A DNA stretch of 64,000 bases from Staphylococcus epidermidis (GCF_006742205.1 NZ_AP019721.1:434001-498000), one strand, 5' to 3'; positions 37,329 to 46,076 are shown, counted from the stretch's first letter. Made by a program: numbers and translations. Notes: generated by a model not told the origin, from the letters alone.

Positions 37329-37920
37329 GAGTAGACCACTCCTTTCTTAATTGTTTAATTTCTTCTAGTGAAGCATTGTTAAAATATGATATGGCACATA
37401 TACCTTTAAATCCAGGTGGCATCTTTTGAAGTGAATGTTCATTAATACCACCAATAGCATAAATAGGGATAGGAACATTTAATGCCTGTTGGATAGCTTC
37501 TTTAGAACGCGGTGGTACATTTGGATGTGAAGAGGTAGGAAAAATATGTCCAAAAAAGACAGAATCCAAACCATTTTCGTAACATCGTTTTACTGTTTCA
37601 ACGTCATGTGTAGACATACTTACACAAATATCAGGATGAGCTTCTTTATATGTGAAAGCAGTTGTGTCATTTTCTTTAAAATGGATACGTTTAAGGTGTA
37701 AATCCTCTAACAGTGTCACATCGCTATGAATAATTATTTTATCTTTACTAAAACCCAATTGAAGTAAAGATTGAATCATGTCCTTGTTTTCTTCGTTATT
37801 CATGGAAGTGCGAAATAACAAGCCATCAATAGCTTCTTCGATATGTTTATAATGCTGTAAATCGTCCCTAGTCAGTTGTTTATGATATGTAATCGCAATA
37901 AATATAAATATCCCCCCCAA
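37321..37920 (-). CDS. tenI: TenI-like thiazole tautomerase / thiamine-phosphate-synthase family protein
   Basis: A protein of about 195 residues with the TenI/ThiE TIM-barrel: IAITYHKQL at the start, HSDVTLLEDL, VSMSTHDVETVKRC and the phosphate-binding IYAIGGINEHSL near residue 160. TenI enzymes tautomerise the thiazole product. The start is uncertain. The frame opens at a TTG (37920) that overlaps a run of seven G residues, which probably acts as the ribosome-binding site; the true start may then be an ATA or ATT codon a few triplets downstream. It is the first gene after the TPP riboswitch and overlaps thiO. Confidence 0.85.
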   Translation of the reverse strand: MGGIFIFIAITYHKQLTRDDLQHYKHIEEAIDGLLFRTSMNNEENKDMIQSLLQLGFSKDKIIIHSDVTLLEDLHLKRIHFKENDTTAFTYKEAHPDICVSMSTHDVETVKRCYENGLDSVFFGHIFPTSSHPNVPPRSKEAIQQALNVPIPIYAIGGINEHSLQKMPPGFKGICAISYFNNASLEEIKQLRKEWSTHA

Positions 37921-37929
37921 TTTCTACAA

Positions 37930-37967
37930 TAAAAAACGCCATTTCCCTTATATTGGGAAATAGCGTT
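37930..37967 (-). terminator. riboswitch-linked terminator of the thiazole operon
   Basis: On the minus strand AACGCTATTTCCC pairs with GGGAAATGGCGTT (plus coordinates 37967-37955 and 37947-37935), followed by TTTTTATTG. It lies between the TPP aptamer and tenI, so it is the expression platform that stops transcription when TPP is bound. Confidence 0.88.
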
Positions 37968-37999
37968 GAGCTTTAGTATGACTTCATAAAATTGAGCGT

Positions 38000-38096
38000 C
38001 GCCACTTCCCTACGCCAGTATGAACTGGATCAGGTTCCAGGAATTATAAAGTCAGTTCTTTACTCTCAGCCTTAAACAAAGGCACTTCCAGTGGTT
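38000..38096 (-). ncRNA. TPP riboswitch (thi box) aptamer
   Basis: Read on the minus strand, the region holds the TPP aptamer hallmarks in order: a closing stem CCACT/AGTGG, GGCTGAGAGTAAAGA, then ACCTGATCCAGTTCATACTG and GCGTAGGGAAG. Its position directly before a terminator and the tenI-thiO-thiS-thiG-thiF operon fits transcriptional attenuation by thiamine pyrophosphate. Confidence 0.95.
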
Positions 38097-38427
38097 AAAT
38101 ATGAAATTAATTTACAAGATATTAAATGTTTCGTTTACAATATTTTACTACCTTTAATAAAAGACTTCAAATTTCTTTACAATTTCTATTAAGAAGATTG
38201 TAGATATCGTATTCATTTAAAAGTTATTATTATCATTTGCAAATCATTTTTAACTTTTATTGGTCAATTACATATTTAGAAACCATTTTTAAAAAATCAA
38301 TAACTAATGATTGCTAATATATTGTGAGAATAGGGTGTAAGGGGCGCGGTAAAAGATATAAAAGTGTATGATGCATCTAAAATGCACAAAAAATATTAAA
38401 AAGTTCAAAAAAAATTCACAAAAAGTA
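38097..38427. other. intergenic region between thi riboswitch and MFS promoter
   Basis: No ORF with a ribosome-binding site is seen. It should hold the thi operon promoter (minus strand). A short GC patch, GGGGCGCGG near 38341, stands out in AT-rich sequence but has no obvious partner. Confidence 0.35.
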
Positions 38428-38456
38428 TTGTAACCGTTTACACTACGTGCTATATT
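38428..38456 (+). promoter_or_regulatory. MFS gene promoter with cre over the -35
   Basis: TTGTAA (38428-38433) and TATATT (38451-38456) form a -35/-10 pair with exact 17-bp spacing. TTGTAACCGTTTACA at 38428-38442 fits the cre pattern WTGNAANCGNWNNCW at all fixed positions and covers the -35, so CcpA binding would exclude RNA polymerase. Confidence 0.65.
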
Positions 38457-38465
38457 AATAAAAAA

Positions 38466-38479
38466 TTGTAGCGCTACAA
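38466..38479. promoter_or_regulatory. 14-bp perfect palindrome at the MFS gene start point (LacI-type operator)
   Basis: TTGTAGCGCTACAA is a perfect palindrome with central GCGC, typical of LacI-family operators. It lies 10-23 bp past the -10 box, where a bound repressor would block initiation. A second, weaker pair ACAAC/AGTTGT follows at 38476-38491. No regulator gene is adjacent. Confidence 0.6.
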
Positions 38480-38591
38480 CTTAACAGTTGTTTTAAAAAT
38501 TGAAGTTAAAACAGTCACCAGAGGGGATTTCTGAAACATAACGACATCATAATAAGAAACAACATAATACAAATGGAAGTAGGAAACAAAT

Positions 38592-39866
38592 ATGAAAGAA
38601 AAACGTAGTAATGTTCGTTGGTATTTTGCAATAGGGTTCTTCTTTATTGGGGTTATTGCTTACATGGATCGATCTAACATATCTTATATTGCAGTACCGA
38701 TGATGAAAGATTTGGGGTTAACTAAGACACAATTTGGTTTATTAGCATCATTTTTCTCCCTAGGATATGCATTAATGCAAGTACCTTCGGGGATGTTAGC
38801 AGAGAAGTTTGGACCACGTAAAATGATTACTGTCGCTTTAGTTTGGTGGAGTGCATTTACCATCTTAACAGGGATGATTAAACATCATGGTTTACTTTAC
38901 TTTATTAGATTCTTATTTGGTGTTGGTGAAGCGCCAATGTATCCATCCAATGCAGTTTTTAACTCTTTTTGGTTCGCTAAAAATGAAAAAGGTCGTGCAT
39001 CTAGTGCGTTGTTAGCAGGATCTTATTTTGGTCCAGTTTTAGCACCTATCATCACGATAGCCATTGTCAATGCTTTTAACTGGCAAGCCGTTTTCTATAT
39101 TTTCGGGGTTGTAGGAATTTTAATGGCAGTTCTTTGGGCAATTATTGCTAAAGACTTACCAGAACAACATAAAATGGTAAACGATGCCGAGAAAAGATTT
39201 ATTACTCAAAATCGTGATATTGTCGCAACTGAGAAATCTTTACCACCGTGGAAACGTTTTTTAAGTCATTTCAGTTTCTACGCAATCGCATTGCAATACT
39301 TTGTAGTTCAGTTTGTTATCGCGTTGTTCCTAATATGGTTACCAACATATTTAACTGAACAATATCATGTGAATTTCAAAGAAATGACTATCAGTGCATT
39401 ACCTTGGTTATTTATGTTCTTCTTAATTTTATTTGCTGGAGCTATTTCAGACAAGATTTTGAATACAGGTCAATCACGTTTTGTTGCACGTGGCGTAATT
39501 GCGATTGCGGGATTTGTGGTATTCTCAATTTCAATTTTCTTAGCAGTACATACAGACAACTTATATGTAACCATTTTCTGGTTATCACTTTGTTTAGGTG
39601 GCGTAGGTATTTCTATGGGAATGAGTTGGGCTGCAGCCACTGACTTAGGTCGTAATTTCTCTGGAACTGTGTCAGGTTGGATGAACTTATGGGGAAATGT
39701 TGGCGCACTTATTAGTCCTTTACTTGCAGGAATTGTTGTAGATCATTTAGGATGGTCAATGACATTACAACTCTTAATCGTTCCGGCTATTATAGCAGCA
39801 ATTCTATGGTTCTTCGTTAAACCAGATAAACCTCTTATTGTTAGTGAAGAACACGTTAATAAATAA
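38592..39866 (+). CDS. MFS transporter, anion:cation symporter family (sugar acid/carboxylate type)
   Basis: A 424-residue twelve-helix transporter. GVIAYMDRSNISYIAVPMM (about 20-38), LAEKFGPRKMI (about 69-79) and GVGEAPMYPSNAVF (about 112-125) with GRASS mark the ACS family, which includes glucarate, galactonate and hexuronate carriers and some phosphate or thiamine carriers. The cre and palindromic operator in its promoter indicate an inducible, sugar-repressed nutrient. The nearby thi operon could hint at a thiamine-related substrate, but the family motifs favour sugar acids. Confidence 0.85.
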   Translation: MKEKRSNVRWYFAIGFFFIGVIAYMDRSNISYIAVPMMKDLGLTKTQFGLLASFFSLGYALMQVPSGMLAEKFGPRKMITVALVWWSAFTILTGMIKHHGLLYFIRFLFGVGEAPMYPSNAVFNSFWFAKNEKGRASSALLAGSYFGPVLAPIITIAIVNAFNWQAVFYIFGVVGILMAVLWAIIAKDLPEQHKMVNDAEKRFITQNRDIVATEKSLPPWKRFLSHFSFYAIALQYFVVQFVIALFLIWLPTYLTEQYHVNFKEMTISALPWLFMFFLILFAGAISDKILNTGQSRFVARGVIAIAGFVVFSISIFLAVHTDNLYVTIFWLSLCLGGVGISMGMSWAAATDLGRNFSGTVSGWMNLWGNVGALISPLLAGIVVDHLGWSMTLQLLIVPAIIAAILWFFVKPDKPLIVSEEHVNK

Positions 39867-39874
39867 TATTTTTC

Positions 39875-39920
39875 AAACACATGCAATGACATTCGTATCA
39901 TTGCGTGTGTTTATTCTTTT
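39875..39920 (+). terminator. terminator after MFS gene
   Basis: AAACACATGCAATGA (39875-39889) pairs with TCATTGCGTGTGTTT (39898-39912), then ATTCTTTT. Confidence 0.85.
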
Positions 39921-40018
39921 ATTATGTGGTATAGAGCATGGAAGCGATAAGCGAATTGTTTTTTTTATCAGTTATAAACTGCTAAACTTATAATTAATAT
40001 GTATAGGAGTTGACTAAA

Positions 40019-40309
40019 ATGATTATAATTAATGCTAAATTAAAAATCGATGCTAATAAACGCGAGGATTATCTAAAACTTATGAAAGAATTAGTCATAA
40101 ATTCTAGAAAAGAAGATGGTAATTTATTCTATCATCATTACGAAGATGTAACTGAGAAAAATGTCTTTGTCGTAGTTGAAAACTATAAAGACGAACAAGC
40201 GGTTCAAGCACACAATCAATCAGATCACTTTAAAGTTTTTAGTGATAATATTAGTCAATATTTAATTGAAGAACCTCAAATTGATGTAAGTCAACCTATT
40301 CAATTATAA
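40019..40309 (+). CDS. antibiotic biosynthesis monooxygenase (ABM) domain protein
   Basis: A 96-residue dimeric alpha+beta barrel protein of the ABM family: KLKIDANKREDYLKLMKELV, SRKEDGNLFYHHYEDV and FVVVENYKDEQAVQAHNQSDHF are the typical segments. Relatives include quinol monooxygenase YgiN and the haem oxygenases IsdG/IsdI, but the haem-ligand pattern of IsdG is not obvious here. The ATG at 40019, with AGGAG 10 nt upstream, is preferred over a TTG at 40010. Confidence 0.8.
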   Translation: MIIINAKLKIDANKREDYLKLMKELVINSRKEDGNLFYHHYEDVTEKNVFVVVENYKDEQAVQAHNQSDHFKVFSDNISQYLIEEPQIDVSQPIQL

Positions 40310-40386
40310 TCACAATCTGTACTTACTCTAAAGTGAAAATGTGATAAAATAATAACTAAATATCATAATTCTCAACAATGTTGATG

Positions 40387-40432
40387 AAGGGCAGAACAAT
40401 AAATGTATGAAGTATATGTTCTGTCCTTTTTT
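40387..40432 (+). terminator. terminator after ABM gene
   Basis: AAGGGCAGAACA (40387-40398) pairs with TGTTCTGTCCTT (40417-40428) and runs into TTTT. It ends only 39 bp before the next gene start, so that gene needs a promoter inside or near the hairpin, or read-through. Confidence 0.85.
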
Positions 40433-40470
40433 AATTGAATTTGTGGGATGTTAGAGAAAGGAAGATTGGG

Positions 40471-42387
40471 ATGCAACAAATCATTAACTCTTTGATACAC
40501 TTCGACCGTTCAAAAATTGATATAGCTAAAGGAATACGACAAGGATTTTTAATGATACTACCAGCATTGATAGGTTACTTATTAGGATTCCCTATGTTTG
40601 GTATTTTAATATCAACAGGTACGCTAGCACATGTCTACGTTTTTAGTGGATCACCGCAATCTATGTTAAAAACAGTCATCACCTGTTCACTATCATTTAC
40701 TATTTGCATGATTCTTGGCACCTTAACAGTATCTCAGCCTATTTTATTTGGATTACTATTACTGGTTGTTGTTACAATCCCATATTATACGTTTAATGCA
40801 CTAAAAATCGCTGGTCCATCATCGACATTCTTTTTAGTAACGTTTTGCTTATCTATAAACTTACCGATAGCCCCAGAAGAAGCGCTTTTACGTGGATCTG
40901 CAATTCTCATTGGTGGTATATTGGCTACCATAACAGTAATTTTAACAATCATATTTGCTAAAGAGAAAGCAGAAGACAGAGCAATTCATGCGGATTTTAA
41001 AACATTACATAACTTGCTACATCATTTTGATGAGCCAGAGGATTTCAAAGCATATGCTCGAAACGCTGTTACAGAATTTAGAAATTCTGAAAAACTTTTA
41101 ATTACCTCAACATCAGGTGGTAATGGAAAATTAAGTAAAAGGTTTCAGAAATTAATTTTATTACACACATCAGCACAAGGGATATATTCAGAATTACTAG
41201 AACTCAATGAAAATCATATTCGTCCATTACCAAGTGACTTAGTTGAAATGATGGATCATATCATTAATAGTGTTCAACAACCTAAACAACAATATCGACC
41301 GTGGTCAAAAGTTGTTGATGTGGCACCAGAATTTCAAAATTTAATGGATCATATTTTGAAAATAGATGAAATGATTCACGCAAACGATAATCAAATTAAA
41401 TATGAAGCAGATATTCGCAAGCCTTTATATAGTAAGCGAATATATCAAAATCTAACTTTCGACTCAATTGTATTTAGAAATGCTTTGCAATATACAGTTA
41501 TTATGGCAGTAGCTATATTTATTGCTCTAGCGTTTAACATTCAAAAAGCGTATTGGGTGCCATTGTCAGCGCATACCATCATGTTAGGTAATGTGACAAC
41601 GATTCGTACGTTAGACAGGTCACTTGCTAGAGGTATTGGAACGATAATCGGGACTATTGTTTTGTCGGGAATCTTGGCATTTCATATCGATCCTATTTTC
41701 GCTATTATCATTATGGGATTTTCTGCCATGATGACGGAAGCGTTTGTGGCATCTAACTATGCATTTGCAGTCATTTTTATTACGACACAAGTCATTATGC
41801 TCAATGGTCTAGCCTCTCAAAATTTAAATATTGAGATAGCGTACACCCGAATTATTGACGTTCTGATAGGTATAGCTATTGCAGTTATTGGTATATTCAT
41901 ACTCGCGCGTAAAACTGCATCCTCAATGTTATCTGATGCTATTGCCGAATTGGTACGTAAAGAAGGTATTTTATTTCATTATTTATTTTCAAAAAATAAA
42001 CAGGAAACGAATGAACGTGATAGGGTAGAAAGTTTAAATTTAAACGTCAAAATCAGTAATGTGACACAGATTTACAATTCAGCGAATGGTGAATTGTTTA
42101 GTAATAAAGAAGCGGTAAGGGATTACTATCCAAGCATATTTGCTCTAGAGGAAATAAGTTTTATGCTAGAGCGTGCCATGAATAATAAACATCGACAAAC
42201 AATAAATGATGATTTAATGGGTGAATATTTAGTCGTATTTGAAAATATAGCTAAGCATTTCCAATTTCAAGCAGATTTAAATCTCAGAGACATGCAACCA
42301 TTACCTCAATACAATTACATCCGTGCTTCCCTTATGAATATACAACGTAATTGTGTTGAACAACGTCAGGCCATCACAAAAGATTAA
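40471..42387 (+). CDS. FUSC-family membrane protein (aromatic acid exporter-like)
   Basis: A protein of about 638 residues with two blocks of about six membrane segments (roughly 25-160 and 345-480), separated and followed by soluble helical domains. This is the duplicated architecture of the FUSC/YccS/AaeB group, in which AaeB exports hydroxylated aromatic acids. The ATG at 40471, with AAAGGA upstream, is a better start than a TTG at 40435 that lies close to the preceding terminator. Substrate unknown. Confidence 0.82.
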   Translation: MQQIINSLIHFDRSKIDIAKGIRQGFLMILPALIGYLLGFPMFGILISTGTLAHVYVFSGSPQSMLKTVITCSLSFTICMILGTLTVSQPILFGLLLLVVVTIPYYTFNALKIAGPSSTFFLVTFCLSINLPIAPEEALLRGSAILIGGILATITVILTIIFAKEKAEDRAIHADFKTLHNLLHHFDEPEDFKAYARNAVTEFRNSEKLLITSTSGGNGKLSKRFQKLILLHTSAQGIYSELLELNENHIRPLPSDLVEMMDHIINSVQQPKQQYRPWSKVVDVAPEFQNLMDHILKIDEMIHANDNQIKYEADIRKPLYSKRIYQNLTFDSIVFRNALQYTVIMAVAIFIALAFNIQKAYWVPLSAHTIMLGNVTTIRTLDRSLARGIGTIIGTIVLSGILAFHIDPIFAIIIMGFSAMMTEAFVASNYAFAVIFITTQVIMLNGLASQNLNIEIAYTRIIDVLIGIAIAVIGIFILARKTASSMLSDAIAELVRKEGILFHYLFSKNKQETNERDRVESLNLNVKISNVTQIYNSANGELFSNKEAVRDYYPSIFALEEISFMLERAMNNKHRQTINDDLMGEYLVVFENIAKHFQFQADLNLRDMQPLPQYNYIRASLMNIQRNCVEQRQAITKD

Positions 42388-42406
42388 TTAATACAGATGT
42401 CTCGTA

Positions 42407-42434
42407 TTGTTTAATTAAACAAATTTAGTGGTAA
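42407..42434 (+). promoter_or_regulatory. 16-bp palindrome overlapping a possible sigma-B promoter
   Basis: TTGTTTAATTAAACAA (42407-42422) is a perfect palindrome. GTTTAA (42409-42414), a 14-bp spacer and TGGTAA (42429-42434) fit a sigma-B promoter (GTTTAA-N14-GGGTAT) with two mismatches in the -10. The following DUF2188-type gene would suit stress control. Confidence 0.35.
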
Positions 42435-42464
42435 GGTTTAGTAAATTATTGAGGAGGTAAGACG

Positions 42465-42878
42465 ATGCCTTGGACGATGGAAGATTATCCTCAAAGTTGG
42501 AAAAACTTTGAAGAACTCGAACGGAAAAAAGCGATTGATATTGGTAATGCGATGCTCAAAGATGGCTATAAAGAATCTGATGTGATACCTATTGCTACAA
42601 ATCAAGCTGAAAAATGGTATGAACATGCTTCAAAAGAAGAATTAGAGACGTTAAAAAACAAACATATCACGCAACATCAAGAAGATGAATCAGCTAATCC
42701 TAAACTTAACGAAGAAAATGTTCATGTATATTATGAAGATCAGCTATGGAAAGTAAAATCTACAGAGGCTAGACGAGCTTCAGATACATTTGACACAAAA
42801 TCTGAAGCAGTTAACCGTGCACAACATATCGCAGAGAATAAAGGTACCAAAGTGATTGAGCATCGAAAAGATGAGTGA
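42465..42878 (+). CDS. DUF2188 domain protein (stress protein-like)
   Basis: A 137-residue cytoplasmic protein. The N-terminal part (PWTMEDYPQSWKNFE, then ERKKAIDIGNAMLKDGYKES) is a short ChaB/YdaT-like module, and the C-terminal half (VHVYYEDQLWKVKSTEARRASDTFDTKSEAVNRA, about 85-118) is a DUF2188 domain. Such proteins are often general-stress genes in staphylococci and bacilli. GGAGGT ribosome-binding site. Molecular function unknown. Confidence 0.8.
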   Translation: MPWTMEDYPQSWKNFEELERKKAIDIGNAMLKDGYKESDVIPIATNQAEKWYEHASKEELETLKNKHITQHQEDESANPKLNEENVHVYYEDQLWKVKSTEARRASDTFDTKSEAVNRAQHIAENKGTKVIEHRKDE

Positions 42879-43004
42879 TTTTAAACAAAGTAATGGCGAT
42901 GGATGTATGTTGAAGTGATAACTTCATATAAACATTTGGTATTGGAACATAAAATCTAATAAATATATGAAATTGAATTATCAATTATTAAAAATATGTA
43001 CGTT

Positions 43005-43039
43005 ACCTGAGACAATTATTGTTGTCTCAGGTTTTTTTA
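43005..43039 (+). terminator. terminator of the CCTGAGAC family
   Basis: ACCTGAGACAA (43005-43015) pairs perfectly with TTGTCTCAGGT (43022-43032), then a run of T. It separates the DUF2188 gene from relP. Confidence 0.9.
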
Positions 43040-43141
43040 TCTATAAATGATATATGATAAAACTGTAATATGACATAAAGTTTCTATATTAAATTTTAAT
43101 TCGCTATAATGGGTTTGAAGAGAAATCGGAGGTTGAGAAAG

Positions 43142-43843
43142 ATGTATGTAGAGAGAAAGCCTGCACTTTATATCGAAGATTTACGAGACGAATTCAAAAA
43201 TAGCTTAAAACATTTTAAAGATGATGATGAAGCATTTAATACATTAGTTGGATTTGTGGAACTGGACCACCTATATTCTTCAGCACTTAAAGAAATAAGT
43301 ACAAAATTAAGTATTTTAGATGATAACTTTAACTATCAATATAAACACAATCCAATTCATCATATGGAACGACGAGTAAAAGAGATGCACAGTTTAGTTA
43401 AAAAGTTGAATCGTAAAGGATTTGAAGTAAGTGCACAAAGTGCTAAAGATAACATTATGGATATTGCTGGTATACGGGTCGTATGTAACTATTTAGACGA
43501 TGTTTATGTCATTGAAAAAATGTTATTAAGACAAGAAGATGTTAAATTATTAAAACGTAAAGATTATATCACACATCCTAAAGAAAACGGCTATCGAAGT
43601 TTACATATCGTCGTATCTATTCCAGTGTTTTTAGCAGATTCGGTAGAAGTAACACCAGTAGAAATACAAATTCGTACAATCGGCATGGATATGTGGGCAA
43701 GTTTAGAACACAAAATTCGTTATAAAAATGATACAGACACTGAAAAATATAAAGGACTATTAGAACAATGTGCATCAGAAATTACAAATGTAGAAAGTAA
43801 AATGCAACAAATACATTCAGAAATTTCAAATCGAGAGAAGTAG
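43142..43843 (+). CDS. relP: small alarmone synthetase RelP
   Basis: A 233-residue (p)ppGpp synthetase made of the synthetase domain alone. [16 protein letters not shown] (about 105-120), [20 protein letters not shown] (about 144-163) and [23 protein letters not shown] (split, about 179-201) are the substrate-binding and catalytic segments. The sequence resembles S. aureus RelP far more than RelQ. The ATG at 43142 has GGAGG at 43128-43132; a longer frame would overlap the TATAAT at 43105-43110. In S. aureus relP answers cell-wall stress. It is monocistronic, between two terminators. Confidence 0.94.
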   Translation: MYVERKPALYIEDLRDEFKNSLKHFKDDDEAFNTLVGFVELDHLYSSALKEISTKLSILDDNFNYQYKHNPIHHMERRVKEMHSLVKKLNRKGFEVSAQSAKDNIMDIAGIRVVCNYLDDVYVIEKMLLRQEDVKLLKRKDYITHPKENGYRSLHIVVSIPVFLADSVEVTPVEIQIRTIGMDMWASLEHKIRYKNDTDTEKYKGLLEQCASEITNVESKMQQIHSEISNREK

Positions 43844-43881
43844 TGTGATTTTTTGTTTTAAATCATATAGGAGGAATTAAA

Positions 43882-43926
43882 AAACGGTAATTTTCTTGTT
43901 AATACAAAGAAAATTACCGTTTACTA
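43882..43926. terminator. bidirectional terminator after relP
   Basis: AAACGGTAATTTTCTT (43882-43897) and AAGAAAATTACCGTTT (43907-43922) form a perfect 16-bp stem between convergent genes. An unused AGGAGG lies just upstream at about 43868-43873. Confidence 0.92.
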
Positions 43927-43962
43927 TATTATTTCATTTAAATTATGATTAATATTTTAATT

Positions 43963-44880
43963 CTAGACTTTACTTAGATTGTTTTTATATCTAGATATGA
44001 TTTGATTAATGATAAAATCTGCAATAACCATGAGTGAAAACATAATAAGCAAGCTCATTGTTACATCACTAGTGAAATGTGCACCAATACGAATTCTGCT
44101 CAATGCCATTAAAATGCTATAACATAATCCGATACTAAACACTATTTTTTGAGTGCGTAATTTTTTAAAGTAAAATGCGATAAACATTAGAAATGCACCA
44201 TTTCCAGTGTGTCCTGAAGGGAAGGAACTATGTCCAGTGTTTCCATTTATTGTAAGCCAGTGAGTGAAATGTCCAGCTTTGTCAGTGATTTCATATGGTC
44301 TAAAACGTCCCCATAAATGTTTCAAGCTATCAACGAGTTCTAATCCAATAAATAAAATCATAAAGCTAATAAGTGAAACTTTGAATAAATGATCAAGTTC
44401 TTGGTTATTTGTATGTTTTAACCAAAACTGATAACAAATAATAGTGATAATTATAATGATAATCAAAGAAATAAAAAAACTCATTCCTAAAGATAAAGCA
44501 TTTCCAGCGTTTCCTTCATTATTTGCCATACCCATTGGCTTATGATTTTTGATGTTTTCTGATGTAGATAACATATATTGAGCGGTTTCTGACACGAATT
44601 CATTGGTTTTTATCAACGTAAAGATAAAAGATAAAATCAAAGTTAACGTTTTTGCTAATTTATTTTGAAATGTAGTTAAAATATAATAATTTAAAATTAC
44701 AGTTGAAATAATTAATATGAGCGTAGGTGGAAATAAACCGTAGTTTTGAAATAAAGTACCGAAAATTGAATCTTGATTCATGAAATAATTTGAAATCTGT
44801 TGATCGATCAGAGGTGAACTTAAAAGAATACATATTAAGATACCTATAGTGATAAATGCTAATTTCTTTGAAATAACCAT
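43963..44880 (-). CDS. PAP2-family membrane phosphatase
   Basis: A 305-residue membrane protein with about seven membrane segments and the three PAP2 motifs: K187 to R194-P195 (KHLWGRFRP), SFPSGHTGNG (PSGH at 221-224) and SRIRIGAHFTSDV (261-273, catalytic His268). Such enzymes dephosphorylate lipid phosphates such as undecaprenyl pyrophosphate or phosphatidate. A long insert between segments two and four (about 95-130) is larger than in the minimal enzymes. Specific substrate unknown. Confidence 0.87.
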   Translation of the reverse strand: MVISKKLAFITIGILICILLSSPLIDQQISNYFMNQDSIFGTLFQNYGLFPPTLILIISTVILNYYILTTFQNKLAKTLTLILSFIFTLIKTNEFVSETAQYMLSTSENIKNHKPMGMANNEGNAGNALSLGMSFFISLIIIIIITIICYQFWLKHTNNQELDHLFKVSLISFMILFIGLELVDSLKHLWGRFRPYEITDKAGHFTHWLTINGNTGHSSFPSGHTGNGAFLMFIAFYFKKLRTQKIVFSIGLCYSILMALSRIRIGAHFTSDVTMSLLIMFSLMVIADFIINQIISRYKNNLSKV

Positions 44881-45185
44881 GAAATGCCTCCCTAGATGAT
44901 GAAAATGTAAATGATGTTGTGCAAAACGTATAAATTATTTATAAGCAACGGTCGTTTCCTAATATTAAGAATAGTAATAAAATGTTAATTAATTATGAGG
45001 ATAATATTAATTTTTTATTAAGACTATTGGTATGATTCAAATTGTTTAAATCTATTTAAATAGAAAAATCAGTTTTAAATATGTAGTAACATAAAGAGGA
45101 TGGACATATGATTAGTATAATTATAAAAAATTAAATTATATGATATTATTATATTAATTAATGTATTAAGAATAAGAGGATGTAT
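44881..45185. other. AT-rich divergent intergenic region with a leader mini-ORF
   Basis: About 305 bp. Besides the promoters for the PAP2 and hydrolase genes it contains an 8-codon ORF (45108-45134) with an AAGAGG site, whose start region resembles that of the following gene. Otherwise nothing is seen. Confidence 0.4.
45108..45134 (+). other. possible 8-residue leader peptide
   Basis: An ATG at 45108, with AAGAGG at 45094-45099, encodes MISIIIKN and a stop. The segment AAGAGGATG-N-ATATGATTA is repeated 79 bp downstream at the true start of the alpha/beta hydrolase gene, so it may be a duplicated translation start rather than a designed leader. Confidence 0.3.
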
Positions 45186-46061
45186 ATGATTAAGCAAAAT
45201 TTTACAACTAAAGTTTATCCACTTAAACAATTTGAGGGAGAATATAGTGAAGTTGCCTACGCAGGAGATAGCCAAGCTGATGATGTGATTGTATTTATTC
45301 ATGGTGCACTTTTAACATATAAAATTATGACGATGTTCGAACCTTACTTCAGAGATTACAAATTAATATTTATTAATTGTCCAAGTCGTGGTAGAAGTTC
45401 AGATTTAGATCGTGACACACATACATTAGATGATTACGCTGCACGTATATATGATGTATTAACGCAAATTGTTAAGGAGCAACAAATAAAAGAACTGAGT
45501 ATTGTCGGTTATTCAATGGGAGGAATGATTGCGACACGGTTACTTAAGTATAATACATTACCAGTCTCTCATCTTATTTATTTACATAGCGCAGCGAAAA
45601 TTAGTCCAGATGCAAGTATGTTAGCACGATTATTTACTAGTGAGAGTAAGAGAGCAGTATTAAAAGATGAAATTAAGGCAGTGAAAAATCTTCCTCAATA
45701 TATACTAGATAAAACGATTTATGCACAAAAGGAAAACGCACTTGATTTGGTGCAATTTATTGCACCTATTAAAACTATAATTACGGATATGATTTACACG
45801 ATTAATACAGATTATTTACCAGATATCGATGAGATTAAACAATTTCCGAAAATCTTATTTATGTCTGGAAAAGAAGATCAAATTATTCCTTATACGGATT
45901 CTCAAGCTACGTTAGAAAAATATAAGGCGTTAGGTGGAGAAACTAAAGAAGTTATTTATCCAGGAATTGGCCATATAGATTTCCCGAGTGTTTTAGAAAC
46001 CCAATCGGATGGACAAACTGGCGTGGTAGATGAAATTAAAGCGTGGATTTCCAAAAAATAA
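45186..46061 (+). CDS. alpha/beta hydrolase
   Basis: A hydrolase of about 291 residues. FIHGALLTYKIM (oxyanion region, about 37-48), the nucleophile elbow VGYSMGGM (about 108-115), the acid segment LFMSGKEDQIIPYTD and the final PGIGHIDFP histidine form a complete catalytic triad. It has no signal peptide. The ATG at 45186, 7 nt after AGAGG, is better placed than the ATG at 45180. It is followed by a palindrome and a MerR-type regulator gene on the same strand, which may control it. Confidence 0.85.
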   Translation: MIKQNFTTKVYPLKQFEGEYSEVAYAGDSQADDVIVFIHGALLTYKIMTMFEPYFRDYKLIFINCPSRGRSSDLDRDTHTLDDYAARIYDVLTQIVKEQQIKELSIVGYSMGGMIATRLLKYNTLPVSHLIYLHSAAKISPDASMLARLFTSESKRAVLKDEIKAVKNLPQYILDKTIYAQKENALDLVQFIAPIKTIITDMIYTINTDYLPDIDEIKQFPKILFMSGKEDQIIPYTDSQATLEKYKALGGETKEVIYPGIGHIDFPSVLETQSDGQTGVVDEIKAWISKK

Positions 46062-46076
46062 GACGTCCGGACGTCT
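46061..46076. promoter_or_regulatory. 16-bp perfect palindrome between hydrolase and MerR genes
   Basis: AGACGTCCGGACGTCT begins on the last base of the hydrolase stop codon. Such a GC-rich perfect palindrome is unusual in this AT-rich DNA. It lacks a T run, so it is not a typical terminator; an operator is more likely. A partial second dyad (GATAATGACGTAACGTTATC) follows at 46096-46115. Confidence 0.5.

Noticed and set aside
37911-37920. G7 tract as a phase-variation switch
   Set aside because: Seven G residues is short for slippage, and no alternative frame gives a different product; I keep it only as an odd start region.
40004-40018. TTG start at 40010 for the ABM protein
   Set aside because: It would lie directly on the AGGAG ribosome-binding site.
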